NCBI GenBank assembly: GCA_963833195.1
Contig: CAWHXF010000027.1
Span: 310,001 to 374,000, forward strand
Direction: 5' to 3'
Source of the DNA: Granulosicoccus sp963833195
Lineage (GTDB): Bacteria > Pseudomonadota > Gammaproteobacteria > Granulosicoccales > Granulosicoccaceae
Length of the DNA: 64,000 nt
A model generated the notes under the pieces. It saw nothing but the letters and a program-made list of their open reading frames with translations, had not been told where the DNA came from and did no database searches. The translations under genes were made by a program, and so were the position numbers. Of the stretch, positions 25,838 through 34,793 are shown piece by piece. Numbering within the stretch: the stretch's first letter is position 1; every line of letters begins with the position of its first letter.

Positions 25838-26289
25838 ACGGCACCCTCGTCATCGCGCTCGGCAATCGCCAACGCGGCGACGACGCGGTCGGGCCGCTCG
25901 TGGCCGACCGACTCGTCGCGCGTGCGCCGGGCGTCGAGGTGCTGGAGGGCGCGCTCGATCCCATGGCGCTCGTCAACGCGTGGGAGGGACGCCCGAGCGT
26001 GATCGTCGTGGACGCGGCGAGCTCAGGCGCGCCCCCGGGGACGATTCATCGTCCGGGCGCGCACGGCGATCCGCTGCCGAAGGAGATCGCCCGCTGTTCG
26101 AGCCACGGGGGCGGGCTGGCCGAGGCGCTCGCGCTCGCGCGGGCGCTCGGGCGCAGCCCGCCCGCGCTGAGGCTGTACGCGATCGAGGCGGCGTCCTGCG
26201 AGGCCGGCGAGCCGCTGTCGCCCCGGGTGGCCGCCGCGCTCGAGGACGTCGTGGACTCCGTCCTGGCCGCCCTCTCGTCCGCCCCCTGA
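25834..26289 (+). CDS. Hydrogenase maturation endopeptidase
   Basis: A 151-residue HyaD/HybD/HycI-type protease with a GTG start overlapping hydA. The motif IALGNRQRGDDAVGPLVADR has the conserved GN-x4-DD-x-G, and VIVVDAASSGAPPGTIHR supplies the second metal ligand region. It would cut the C-terminal extension of HydA after nickel insertion. The length and neighbourhood fit well. Confidence 0.85.
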   Translation: MNGTLVIALGNRQRGDDAVGPLVADRLVARAPGVEVLEGALDPMALVNAWEGRPSVIVVDAASSGAPPGTIHRPGAHGDPLPKEIARCSSHGGGLAEALALARALGRSPPALRLYAIEAASCEAGEPLSPRVAAALEDVVDSVLAALSSAP

Positions 26290-26305
26290 ACGAAGGAGAC
26301 GCACC

Positions 26306-26572
26306 GTGCACGAGGCTTCGATGATGAACGCGCTGATGCGGCGCATGGACGAGCTCGCCGCGCGCGAGAACGCCACGCGCGTGACGCGCATCCGCGTGTG
26401 GCTCGGGGCGCTGTCCCACATGTCGCCCGAGCACTTCCACGAGCACTTCGCGGCATCGTCTGCGGGCTCCGTCGCCGAAGGCGCGCGGCTCGACATCGAA
26501 TGCTCCAACGACATCGATCATCCGGACGCGCAGGAGATCAGGCTCGCGAGCATCGAGGTCGAGGATTCCTGA
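26306..26572 (+). CDS. hypA: HypA-like nickel chaperone lacking the zinc domain
   Basis: An 88-residue protein with the HypA N-terminus MHEASMM, whose H2/E3 bind nickel in known HypA, and RIRVWLGALSHMSPEHFHEH with GSVAEGARL. The usual four-cysteine zinc loop of about 113-residue HypA proteins is absent: the protein has one Cys (IECSNDI) and runs straight into a C-terminal strand. A strong AAGGAG precedes the GTG start. It may still deliver nickel, but regulation by zinc as in HypA is unlikely. No hypB GTPase gene is found in the window. Confidence 0.8.
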   Translation: MHEASMMNALMRRMDELAARENATRVTRIRVWLGALSHMSPEHFHEHFAASSAGSVAEGARLDIECSNDIDHPDAQEIRLASIEVEDS

Positions 26573-29049
26573 TGCGCGCGCGCACCGCCTGCGAGGTCAC
26601 GGGCACGGTGCAGGGCGTCGGCTTTCGTGCGTACGTCGCGCGCCTCGCGCGCGAGCGGGGCCTGGCGGGCTGGGTCGCGAACGCGGTCGGCGGCGTGCGC
26701 ATCGAGATCGAGGGAGAGAGCGAAAGCCTCGTCGACTTCGTCGCGGCGCTGCAGGCGGATCCGCCCTCGCGCGCGCGCGTCGAAGGCATCCGCACCAGCG
26801 TCTGCAGCCCGGTGGGCGAATGCGCGTTCCGCATCGGCGAGAGCCTCGGCGGCGACGGACCGGCCGGCGGCGCACTCACGGCGATCGCCGCGGACGGCGC
26901 GACCTGCGCCGCCTGCCTCGCCGAGGTGCTGGACGCGACCGATAGGCGCCACCGCTACGCGTTCACGAGCTGCACCGATTGCGGGCCGCGCTATTCGGTG
27001 CTGGACGCCTTGCCCTACGACCGGTCGAACACGAGCATGCGCGCGTTCGAGCTTTGCGCCGAGTGCCGCGCGGAGGTCGAGTCGGGGGGCGACCCGCGCT
27101 ACCACGCGCAAGCGAACGCGTGTCCGCGCTGCGGCCCGATGCTCGAGTGGCTCGATGCGCGCGGTGTGCGGCTCGCGCGCGCCGATGCAGCGCTGGTCGC
27201 GGCCATCGAGGCGCTGCAGGCCGGGGGCATCGTCGCGGTCAAGGGGCTCGGCGGCTTCCAGTTGCTGTGCGACGCGACCGACCGGCGCGCGGTGGCCGAG
27301 CTGCGCCGGCGCAAGCGTCGGCCGCACAAGCCCTTCGCGCTGCTGCTCGGCGCGCTCGACGAGGTCCGCCTCCATTGCGAGCTCTCCGCCTGCGAGGCGG
27401 AGCAGCTTTCGTCGAGCGCCGCTCCGATCGTGCTGCTGCGCCGCCGCATCGGGCGCCGCGCGTGCGGGCGGCCGACCATCGCGCGTGCGGTGGCGCCCGC
27501 GAGCGGTTTGCTCGGCGTCATGCTGCCGTGCACGCCGCTGCACCACCTGCTCGCTCGCGAGGTGGGCCGGCCATTGGTGGCCACCAGCGGCAACCGCTCC
27601 GGCGAGCCGATGCCGACGCGCACCGCCGATGCGCTCGAGCGGCTCGCGGACGTCGCGGATCGCTTTCTCACCCACGACCGACGCATCGTGCGCGCTCTCG
27701 ACGATTCGGTGGTGCGCGTGGTGGCGGGCCGCGCGCTCGTGCTGCGCTGCGCGCGCGGGCTCGCGCCCGTCAGCGTCACCTTGCCGCGCGCGCAAGAATC
27801 CGCGGACCGGTGCGCGGCACGCGACGGGGCGCACGGTGCCGGGTCGGGCGCCGGTTGCACGCTGGCGCTGGGAGGCCACCTGAAGTCCGCGCTGGCGGTG
27901 TCCCGCGGGCGCGACGTCGTCGTCGGCGAGCACCTCGGCGATCTCGACTCGAGCGCCTCCCGCCGCGGCTTCGACGCGGCGCTGCACGCGTTCCCGGCGT
28001 TGTACGGCGTGCGCGCGCGCACCCTCGTGCGGGACGCGCACCCCGACTACCACTCGAGTCGCGCGGCGGAGCGCATCGCCGCCGAATCGGCGGGTGACGG
28101 CAAGCCGCTCCGCACGCTCGCCGTGCCCCATCACGTCGCCCACGTCTTCTCCTGCCTCGCCGACAACGCCCTGGACGGTCCCGCCCTCGGGGTGGCCTGG
28201 GACGGCGCCGGCCACGGCGGGGACGCGAGCGTGTGGGGCGGCGAGTTCCTGCACGTGCGCGCCGGGACGGTGCGGCGCGTGGCGCACCTGCAGCCGATGC
28301 GGTTGCCGGGCGGCGAGGCGGCGGCGAGGGAGCCGCGTCGCGCCGCGGTGGGCGCGCTGCACGCCCTGCACGGGGCCGGCTTCACGCGCCGCCCGGAGAT
28401 CGCGGGGCTCGCGCCGCTGCGGCGCTTCGACCGCGGCGAGCTCGTCACGCTCGAACGCATGCTGCTCGGCGGAGTCAACTCCCCGTGGAGCTCGAGCGCC
28501 GGGCGCCTGTTCGACGCGGTCGCCGCGCTGCTCGGTCTCGTGCAGCGCACGACGTTCGAAGGCCAGGCCGCCACGCTGCTGGAGCGGCTGGCCGACGACC
28601 CCGTCGGCAACGGGTCCTGTCGTGCGTCCGAGGTGGCTGCCGGCCACCGTGCGGCGCGACGCATGCTGTGCACGATCGTGGCCCCCGTGGACGACGCGTC
28701 GCGTGCCGGATCGCGCGACCCCGCCTCTCTCGTCCTCGACTGGCGCCCGGCGCTGCGGGCGTTGCTGTCCGGGCGCGCGGAGGGCGCCCCGCGCGCCGCG
28801 CTCGCGCGCGGGTTCCACGCGGCGCTGGTGCGCGGCATCGTCGACGTGGCGCGCCGCGTCGGCGAGCCGCGCGTGGTGCTGAGCGGCGGCTGCTTCCAGA
28901 ACGCGCGGCTGCTGGAGGGCGCGGTGGCCGCGCTGGCCGCCGCCGGCTTCGAACCGGTGTGGCATCGTCGGGTGCCGCCCAACGACGGCGGGCTCGCGCT
29001 CGGACAGGCCGCCTTCGCCACTCGCTTCGCCGTGGAGCAACAGTGCTGA
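26572..29049 (+). CDS. hypF: Carbamoyltransferase HypF
   Basis: An 825-residue protein that makes the CN ligands of the Ni-Fe centre from carbamoyl phosphate, together with HypE. Domains in order: acylphosphatase-like 1-90 (VTGTVQGVGFRAYV); paired zinc fingers about 105-185 (CAACLAEVLD, CTDCGPRYS, CAECRAE, CPRCGPML); YrdC-like 200-380 (GGIVAVKGLGGFQLLCDA, KPFALLLG, HHLLAREVGRPLVATSGN); Kae1/carbamoyltransferase-like C-terminal half (HPDYHSSRAAE, VPHHVAHVFSC, GVAWDGAGHGGDASVWGGEF, VVLSGGCFQNARLL). The start overlaps the hypA stop by one base. The domain set is complete. Confidence 0.92.
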   Translation: MRARTACEVTGTVQGVGFRAYVARLARERGLAGWVANAVGGVRIEIEGESESLVDFVAALQADPPSRARVEGIRTSVCSPVGECAFRIGESLGGDGPAGGALTAIAADGATCAACLAEVLDATDRRHRYAFTSCTDCGPRYSVLDALPYDRSNTSMRAFELCAECRAEVESGGDPRYHAQANACPRCGPMLEWLDARGVRLARADAALVAAIEALQAGGIVAVKGLGGFQLLCDATDRRAVAELRRRKRRPHKPFALLLGALDEVRLHCELSACEAEQLSSSAAPIVLLRRRIGRRACGRPTIARAVAPASGLLGVMLPCTPLHHLLAREVGRPLVATSGNRSGEPMPTRTADALERLADVADRFLTHDRRIVRALDDSVVRVVAGRALVLRCARGLAPVSVTLPRAQESADRCAARDGAHGAGSGAGCTLALGGHLKSALAVSRGRDVVVGEHLGDLDSSASRRGFDAALHAFPALYGVRARTLVRDAHPDYHSSRAAERIAAESAGDGKPLRTLAVPHHVAHVFSCLADNALDGPALGVAWDGAGHGGDASVWGGEFLHVRAGTVRRVAHLQPMRLPGGEAAAREPRRAAVGALHALHGAGFTRRPEIAGLAPLRRFDRGELVTLERMLLGGVNSPWSSSAGRLFDAVAALLGLVQRTTFEGQAATLLERLADDPVGNGSCRASEVAAGHRAARRMLCTIVAPVDDASRAGSRDPASLVLDWRPALRALLSGRAEGAPRAALARGFHAALVRGIVDVARRVGEPRVVLSGGCFQNARLLEGAVAALAAAGFEPVWHRRVPPNDGGLALGQAAFATRFAVEQQC

Positions 29050-29297
29050 TGTGTCTCGCGATACCGGGCAGGGTGATGGAGATCGAGGGCGACGATCCGC
29101 TCGTGCGCAGCGCGCGCGTCGCGTTCGGCGGTGCGCTCAAGCGCATCAGTCTCGGGCTGCTGCCCGAGGCCCGCGTCGGCGATCACGTGCTCGTGCACGC
29201 GGGTTTCGCGATCAGCGTGGTGGACGACGCCGAGGCACGACGCATCGAGTCCCAGCTGGACGCACTCGACGCGTTCGGTGCTGAAGGCACACCGTGA
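29049..29297 (+). CDS. hypC: Hydrogenase assembly chaperone HypC
   Basis: An 82-residue protein beginning MCLAIPGRVMEIEGDD; the essential Cys2 is present. It shuttles the Fe(CN)2CO group between HypD and the large subunit. Its ATG overlaps the hypF stop by one base and its end overlaps hypD by four. Confidence 0.92.
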   Translation: MCLAIPGRVMEIEGDDPLVRSARVAFGGALKRISLGLLPEARVGDHVLVHAGFAISVVDDAEARRIESQLDALDAFGAEGTP

Positions 29298-30442
29298 AGC
29301 ACGTCGACGAGTACCGCGATGCGGGCCGCGTGCGCCGTCGCCTCGACAGGATCGCCACGCTCGTCACCCGGCCTTGGACGGTGATGGAGCTCTGCGGCGG
29401 CCAGACCCACGCGATCGTGCGTCACGGGATCGACCGGCTGCTGCCCGATGCGGTCACGCTCGTGCACGGTCCCGGCTGCCCCGTGTGCGTCACGCCCGTG
29501 GCGCTGATCGACGCGGCCGTGGACATCGCGCACCGACCGGAGGTGATCCTCGCGAGCTTCGGCGACATGGCGCGCGTGCCGGGCAGCTCGGCGAGCCTGC
29601 TCGAGGCGAAGGCGCGCGGGGCCGACCTGCGACTCGTGTATTCCCCGCTCGACGCGCTGGCGCTCGCGCGCGCGAACCCCGACCGGGAGGTGGTGTTCTT
29701 CGCCGTCGGCTTCGAGACGACCGCGCCGACGACGGCGATGGCCGCGCACCTCGCGGACGTGGAAGGGCTCGGCAACTTCTCGATGCTCGTCGCGCACGTG
29801 CTCGTGCCGCCCGCGATGCGCGCGATCCTCTCGGCCCCCGACTGCGCGGTGCAGGGCTTTCTCGCCGCGGGCCACGTGTGCGCCATCACGGGGCTTGACG
29901 ACTATCGCCCGATCGCCGCGCGTCACCGCGTGCCGATCGTCGTGACGGGCTTCGAGCCGCTCGACATCGTGCACGGCCTGGAGCTCTGCCTGCGCCAGCT
30001 CGAGGAAGGTCGCGGCGAGGTGGAGAATCCGTACGCGCGCGCGGTGCGAGACGCCGGCAACCCCACCGCGCGCGCGCTGCTCGCGCGCGTGTTCAGGGCC
30101 GTGCCCAGGCGCTGGCGGGGCATCGGCGAGATCGCCGCGAGCGGGCTCGGCTTCACGCCGGAGTACGCGCACCTCGACGCGGCGCTGCGCTTCCGCACCG
30201 CACCGGGTGCCGGGCGGACCGCGGACGATCCGTCGCAGATCTGCATCGGCGGCAGGATCATGCAGGGGCTCGCGAAGCCGCCGGACTGCCCGGCCTTCGG
30301 CACGCGCTGCACGCCGCTGCGCCCGCTCGGCGCACCGATGGTGTCGTCCGAAGGCGCGTGCGCGGCGTGGCACGCGCACCGACGCCGCGACGCGGGCGGG
30401 CGTCCGGCCGAAAGGGCGGCGCGGCCCGTGGCGACGCCGTGA
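29294..30442 (+). CDS. hypD: Hydrogenase formation protein HypD
   Basis: A 382-residue iron-sulfur scaffold on which the Fe(CN)2CO unit is built. Conserved motifs: VMELCGGQTHAIVRHG, VHGPGCPVCVTP, FAVGFETTAPTTAM, GHVCAITGLDDY, then CIGGRIMQGLAKPPDC and GTRCTPLRPLGAPMVSSEGA near the C-terminus, which supply the [4Fe-4S] cysteines. GTG start; overlaps hypE by four bases. Confidence 0.92.
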   Translation: MKHVDEYRDAGRVRRRLDRIATLVTRPWTVMELCGGQTHAIVRHGIDRLLPDAVTLVHGPGCPVCVTPVALIDAAVDIAHRPEVILASFGDMARVPGSSASLLEAKARGADLRLVYSPLDALALARANPDREVVFFAVGFETTAPTTAMAAHLADVEGLGNFSMLVAHVLVPPAMRAILSAPDCAVQGFLAAGHVCAITGLDDYRPIAARHRVPIVVTGFEPLDIVHGLELCLRQLEEGRGEVENPYARAVRDAGNPTARALLARVFRAVPRRWRGIGEIAASGLGFTPEYAHLDAALRFRTAPGAGRTADDPSQICIGGRIMQGLAKPPDCPAFGTRCTPLRPLGAPMVSSEGACAAWHAHRRRDAGGRPAERAARPVATP

Positions 30443-31554
30443 GCGGCGCCCCGGAAGCGGCCGCTGTGAGCGATACCGACGACTCCACCGGCGCGCCCGG
30501 AGCCTTCGCGCCGTCGTGCCCGCTGCCGAACGTCGTGCCCGACGCCGTGCAGCTCGCCCACGGCGGCGGTGGCTCGATGACGCGCGACCTGATCGAGCGC
30601 GTGATCCTGCCTGCGTTCGGCCGCGCCGCCGCCGCGGGCTCGGCGGCACCGCTGCACGACAGCGCGGCGCTCGCGCCCGTGTCGGGCAGGCTCGCGTTCA
30701 CGACCGATGCGTACGTCGTCACCCCGCACCGCTTCCCGGGCGGCGACATCGGCGATCTCGCGGTCAACGGCACCGTCAACGATCTCGCGATGGCGGGCGC
30801 GACGCCGCTGCACCTGTCGGTGGCCTTCATCATCGAGGAGGGCTTCGGCATCGATGCGCTGCGCGACGTCTGCCGCTCGATGGGCGACGCGGCGCGCCGC
30901 GCCGGCGTCGGGATCGTCACCGGCGACACGAAGGTCGTCGATCGCGGCTCCGGCGGTGGTCTCTTCGTCACCACGAGCGGCATCGGGCGCATCCCCGACG
31001 GCGTGGACGTGCGCCCCGGTCGCGTCGCGGCGGGCGATGCGGTGCTCCTCAGCGGTGACGTCGGGCGCCACGGCACGGCCGTCATGGCGGCGCGTGAAGG
31101 GCTCGAGTTCGAGCGCGCGGTGACGAGCGACACGCGGTCGCTCGCCGCGGCCGTCGCGCGGCTCGTGAAGGCGGGCATCGACGTGCACTGCCTGCGCGAC
31201 GCGACGCGCGGTGGGCTCGCCACCGCGCTCGTCGAGATCGCGGAGTCCGCCGGCGTGGGCATGTGCATCGACGAGGCGCGCGTGCCGGTGGACAAGGGAG
31301 TGCGCGGGGCGTGCGAGATCCTGGGTCTCGATCCGCTCTACGTCGCGAACGAGGGGTGCTTCGTCGCCTTCGTCGCGGCCGCGGACGCCGAGCGCGCCCT
31401 CGCCACGCTGCGCGCGGACGGAGGCTGCGCGGAGGCGACCGTCATCGGCGACGTCACCGGACGCGATGCCGGGACGGTGGTGGCGACGACGCCGATCGGC
31501 GGCGAGCGGATCCTGGACCTGCAGAGCGGCGAGCAGCTGCCGCGGATCTGCTGA
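30439..31554 (+). CDS. hypE: Hydrogenase maturation protein HypE
   Basis: A 371-residue ATP-dependent dehydratase (PurM fold) that turns the HypF-transferred thiocarboxamide into thiocyanate. The C-terminal Cys required for this is present (PRIC at the end). The N-terminal AHGGGGSMTRDLIERVILPA, TDAYVVTPHRFPGGDIGDLA and TRGGLATALVEIAE match the family. The first ~35 residues after the GTG form a non-conserved extension, so initiation a little downstream is possible. This is the last gene of the overlapping hydrogenase operon. Confidence 0.92.
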   Translation: MSGAPEAAAVSDTDDSTGAPGAFAPSCPLPNVVPDAVQLAHGGGGSMTRDLIERVILPAFGRAAAAGSAAPLHDSAALAPVSGRLAFTTDAYVVTPHRFPGGDIGDLAVNGTVNDLAMAGATPLHLSVAFIIEEGFGIDALRDVCRSMGDAARRAGVGIVTGDTKVVDRGSGGGLFVTTSGIGRIPDGVDVRPGRVAAGDAVLLSGDVGRHGTAVMAAREGLEFERAVTSDTRSLAAAVARLVKAGIDVHCLRDATRGGLATALVEIAESAGVGMCIDEARVPVDKGVRGACEILGLDPLYVANEGCFVAFVAAADAERALATLRADGGCAEATVIGDVTGRDAGTVVATTPIGGERILDLQSGEQLPRIC

Positions 31555-31607
31555 GCGCGATGCCCGGTCGGCTCAGCGCGCCTGCGTGCGGCGCCACACC
31601 GCGGGGC

Positions 31608-31621
31608 TTGACCGATGTCAA
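31608..31621. promoter_or_regulatory. FNR/FixK-type box upstream of an alpha/beta hydrolase gene
   Basis: TTGACCGATGTCAA, a strict match. It lies 61 bases before the ATG at 31683 and 53 bases after hypE, so it starts a new transcription unit. Confidence 0.65.
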
Positions 31622-31682
31622 GCGGAGCGGGCCTGCCGCGACCGATGCTCGCGCACTTGCCCGCCGACCGACCCCGTCCCGC

Positions 31683-32492
31683 ATGCCGCTGCACACGTTG
31701 CACGACGCCCGCCACCTCGTGTGGCGCACCTCCGGCGACGCCGAGCATCCCCCGCTCGTGTACCTGCCCGGCGTGCACGGTTGCTGGACCCCGCTGGCGG
31801 GTGCGCACGCGATGCTCGAACGCACCCTGCGCCTGGTCGAGGTCGCCTACCCGACGCGGGTCCGCTGGTCGTTGGCCGAGCACGCCGACGCGGTGGGGGA
31901 CTTGCTGGACCGGCTCGGCATCGAGGCGGCGCACCTGGTCGGCGAATCGTTCGGATCCCTGGTGGGGTGGGAATTCGGCCTGTCGCGTCCCCGGCGCGTG
32001 CGCTCTCACCTGCTCGTGGGCGGCATGTGCCGGGCGCCCGGACTCGGGCGCGCGGGTGCGGCGCACGTGGGGCTGAACGTCGTGCCGACGCTGGTGTTCA
32101 TGGGGCTCGTGGACCTCTACGTCGCACGTCGCGGCATCGCCGCGCGCGATGTCGACCGCCACGTGGCCCCGTACCCCGCCGTGCGCAGCAGGGCCGGGCG
32201 GCGCGCGACGGCGCGCCGCATGCGCCTGATCCAGCAAAGCGACTTCCGCGAGCGACTCGGCGGCGTCCGCTTCCCGGTGCGGTATCTAGGGGGCGGCGCG
32301 GACACCGTGGTGCCGGTCGCCCGGGAAGTCCAAACGCTCACGGATCGATTGCCGCCCGACTGCGGCTTCGAGGCGCGGATCGTCGCGGGCGCGCCGCACA
32401 TGATCGTGGCGTCGCACCCGCGGCTGACCGCGGTACAGCTCTCGCACTGGGTCACGAGCATCGAGCGGGAGCGCGCCGGCCGAGGCGCTTGA
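31683..32492 (+). CDS. Alpha/beta hydrolase
   Basis: A 269-residue cytoplasmic alpha/beta-fold hydrolase. Oxyanion strand VYLPGVHGCWTP, nucleophile elbow GESFGS (S89), acid region YLGGGADTVVPVA and histidine APHMIV are in the expected order. There is no signal peptide. The substrate is unknown (ester or lactone). It is preceded by its own FNR-type box, and the end of the gene overlaps the next box, so it is probably a single-gene unit co-induced with the hydrogenase genes. Confidence 0.8.
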   Translation: MPLHTLHDARHLVWRTSGDAEHPPLVYLPGVHGCWTPLAGAHAMLERTLRLVEVAYPTRVRWSLAEHADAVGDLLDRLGIEAAHLVGESFGSLVGWEFGLSRPRRVRSHLLVGGMCRAPGLGRAGAAHVGLNVVPTLVFMGLVDLYVARRGIAARDVDRHVAPYPAVRSRAGRRATARRMRLIQQSDFRERLGGVRFPVRYLGGGADTVVPVAREVQTLTDRLPPDCGFEARIVAGAPHMIVASHPRLTAVQLSHWVTSIERERAGRGA

Positions 32493-32502
32493 CGTGGATC
32501 AA
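32489..32502. promoter_or_regulatory. FNR/FixK-type box upstream of the universal stress protein gene
   Basis: TTGACGTGGATCAA, a strict match. It overlaps the stop of the hydrolase gene and lies 63 bases before the ATG at 32566. Confidence 0.65.
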
Positions 32503-32565
32503 CCGCACCCCCGCGTGCGCATCGCACGCTCGCGCCACACGCCTCACCACCGTCGGGCCCGGACC

Positions 32566-33420
32566 ATGATTCCCACCACCTTGCTCGTCCCCGTGCGCGA
32601 GCACGACGCGGCCATCGATGCCGATCGGGCGCTCGCGCTGTGCGGCGATGTCGCGCGCCACCTGTCCTTCGTCGTGTACGCGGAGACGGCGCCACCGCCG
32701 CTGATGACGGCGCAGGGCGCGGTGGAGGCCGCCGTGTGGGCCGAATCGATCAGCTCCGCGGCCGAAGCGCTGCACGCGCGCGCACGGCTGCTCGGTGAGC
32801 ATCTGGAGGCCGCCGGAGTGTCCCACGACGTCGACGTCGCCTTCCACGAGGGCTGGGCGACCGAGCGCGACCTGGGACGCCGCGCACGCCGTGCCGATCT
32901 CACCGTCCTGCCGCGCTACATGCCCTCGCACGATCCGCTGCAACGCCACCTCCTGTCCGGTGCACTGTTCCACTCCGCCCGCCCGCTGCTGCTCGTGCCC
33001 GAGCGCGAGGAGGCGACCCTTGCGTTCCGACGCGTGCTGGTGGCCTGGAACGGCGAGATCTCCAGCGCCCGCGCGCTGGAAGCGGCGCTGCCGATCGTTC
33101 GCGAGGCGGACGAGGTCACGCTCGTCAGCGTGGACGAGGAGGGCGAGGGTGCCCACGGTGGCGATGGCGCCGCCAGCGGCGAGTCGCCGCGCGGCGTGGT
33201 GGCGTGGCTGCGTCGCCACGGCGTCGCGCCGACCGTCGACTGCCGCACGAGCGAGGGGGGACGCGTCGCCGAGACGCTGTCCCGCGTCGCGGCGGCGCGG
33301 CGCGCCGACCTGGTGGTGAGCGGCGCGTACGGCCGCTCGGAGCTGCGCGAGCGCTACTTCGGTGGCACCACGCGCGAACTGCTCGCCGCGTGTCCCGCGG
33401 CGCTGCTGCTCGCGCACTGA
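32566..33420 (+). CDS. Tandem-domain universal stress protein (UspA family)
   Basis: A 284-residue cytoplasmic protein made of two Usp folds (1-145 and 150-284). The second keeps the ATP-binding signature G-x2-G-x9-G-T (SGAYGRSELRERYFGGTT); the first is degenerate there. Tandem Usp proteins are classic targets of Anr/FNR-type regulators and support survival under anoxia, which agrees with the box upstream. They bind ATP or other nucleotides; no enzymatic activity is implied. Confidence 0.85.
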   Translation: MIPTTLLVPVREHDAAIDADRALALCGDVARHLSFVVYAETAPPPLMTAQGAVEAAVWAESISSAAEALHARARLLGEHLEAAGVSHDVDVAFHEGWATERDLGRRARRADLTVLPRYMPSHDPLQRHLLSGALFHSARPLLLVPEREEATLAFRRVLVAWNGEISSARALEAALPIVREADEVTLVSVDEEGEGAHGGDGAASGESPRGVVAWLRRHGVAPTVDCRTSEGGRVAETLSRVAAARRADLVVSGAYGRSELRERYFGGTTRELLAACPAALLLAH

Positions 33421-33454
33421 GCGCGGACGGCGCGGGCGGAAGAGCAGGGCACGG

Positions 33455-34750
33455 GTGAACATCCTGGTACTGACCAACACGTTCTCGCCGCACGTGGGCG
33501 GCGTCGCGCGCTCGATCGAGCGCTTCGTGCGCCGCTACCGCTGGCGCGGTCACCACGTGAAGATCGTCGCGCCGAGCTTCGACGGCATGCCGGCGCACGA
33601 GCCCGACGTGGTGCGCGTGCCGTCGCTGCGCCACTTCAACCGCACCGACTTCTCGGTCGCGCTGCCGCTGCCGCGACGACTGCTCGATGTCGTCGAGCGC
33701 TTCGAGCCGGACGTCGTGCACTCGCACCACCCGTTCCTGCTCGGCGGCACCGCCCTGCGCGTCGCGCACACGCACTCGCTGCCGCTGGTGTTCACGCACC
33801 ACACGCGCTACGAGGACTACACGCACAACGTGCCGGGCGACTCGCCCGAGCTCAAGCGCTTCGTCGAGCGCCTGGCGACGAACTACGCGAACCTGTGCGA
33901 CCGGGTGTTCGTGCCGAGCGAGAGCATCGAGGCGCTGATACGCGAACGCGGCGTCACGAGTCCGGTGGCCGTGGTGCCGACCGGGGTGGAGCCGGAGGAC
34001 TTCGCGCGGGGCGACCGGGAGGGTTTTCGCGCCCGGCTCGGGATCCCGCCATCGTCGTTCACCGTCGGTCACCTCGGACGGCTGGCGCGTGAGAAGAACC
34101 TGCCATTCCTGGCGAGCGCGATGCTCGAGTTCCTGCGCACGGCCGATCCGGGACTGGACGCGCGTTGCCTGGTGGTCGGTTCGGGGCCGCTGGAGGGGCA
34201 CATTCGCGAGCGCTTCGCCGCCGCGGGCCTTGCCGATCGGCTGCACCTCGCCGGCACGCTCACCGAAGCCGAAACGGTTGACGCCTACCACGCCATGGAC
34301 GTCTTCGCCTTCGCCTCGCACACCGAAACGCAAGGCATGGTGCTCACCGAGGCCATGGCTGCCGGTCTGCCCGTCGTGGCGATCGATGCGCCCGGCGTGC
34401 GCGAGGTGGTCGTCGACGGCCTCAACGGACGCCTGCTGCACGTGGACGACCCCGCGACGTTCGCCGCCGCGCTCGCCTCGCTCGCCGATGCCGACGTGCG
34501 CGCGATGCGCACGCGCGAGGCGTTCGCGACGGCGGAGCGCTTCGCGATGCTCGGGTGCGCCGACCGGGCGCTCGGGTACTACTCCGAGCTGCGCCAACAC
34601 CATCTCGCGCACCGCCACGCGGACTATCCCCTGTGGATCGATGCGTGGCGCGTCCTCGGCGCCGAGTGGGAGCTGCTCTCGAGCACGGCGCGCGCCGCGC
34701 TCGGGCTTGATCCGCGTCAAGGCGGGTCCTCCGACGGCGTCGGACACTGA
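33455..34750 (+). CDS. Family 4 glycosyltransferase
   Basis: A 431-residue GT-B enzyme. N-terminal nucleotide-fold ILVLTNTFSPHVGGVARSIE, acceptor-side VHSHHPFLLGGTALR, then VAVVPTGVEPEDF, VGHLGRLAREKNLPFL, CLVVGSGPLEGHIRE and the donor-binding E-x7-E region ASHTETQGMVLTEAMAAGLP with VREVVVDGLNGRLL. It resembles sugar-to-diacylglycerol glycosyltransferases and other GT4 enzymes. The GTG at 33455 is chosen because the conserved first strand begins there. It is probably co-transcribed with the usp gene (34-base gap). Its last codons contain the next FNR-type box. The acceptor is unknown. Confidence 0.85.
   Translation: MNILVLTNTFSPHVGGVARSIERFVRRYRWRGHHVKIVAPSFDGMPAHEPDVVRVPSLRHFNRTDFSVALPLPRRLLDVVERFEPDVVHSHHPFLLGGTALRVAHTHSLPLVFTHHTRYEDYTHNVPGDSPELKRFVERLATNYANLCDRVFVPSESIEALIRERGVTSPVAVVPTGVEPEDFARGDREGFRARLGIPPSSFTVGHLGRLAREKNLPFLASAMLEFLRTADPGLDARCLVVGSGPLEGHIRERFAAAGLADRLHLAGTLTEAETVDAYHAMDVFAFASHTETQGMVLTEAMAAGLPVVAIDAPGVREVVVDGLNGRLLHVDDPATFAAALASLADADVRAMRTREAFATAERFAMLGCADRALGYYSELRQHHLAHRHADYPLWIDAWRVLGAEWELLSSTARAALGLDPRQGGSSDGVGH
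34707..34720. promoter_or_regulatory. FNR/FixK-type box inside the 3' end of the glycosyltransferase gene
   Basis: TTGATCCGCGTCAA, a strict match. It is 73 bases before the ATG at 34794. Being within coding sequence it could be chance, but spacing and sequence match the other sites. Confidence 0.55.
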
Positions 34751-34793
34751 GTCCCATCGCGGCGCTGCCGCACGACCACGGGACGGGACGGAC

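Noticed and set aside
26518..29040. 840-codon open frame antisense to hypF
   Set aside because: It mirrors the hypF codon structure in high-GC DNA, is low in hydrophobic strand patterns and shows no family motifs; hypF itself is fully conserved.
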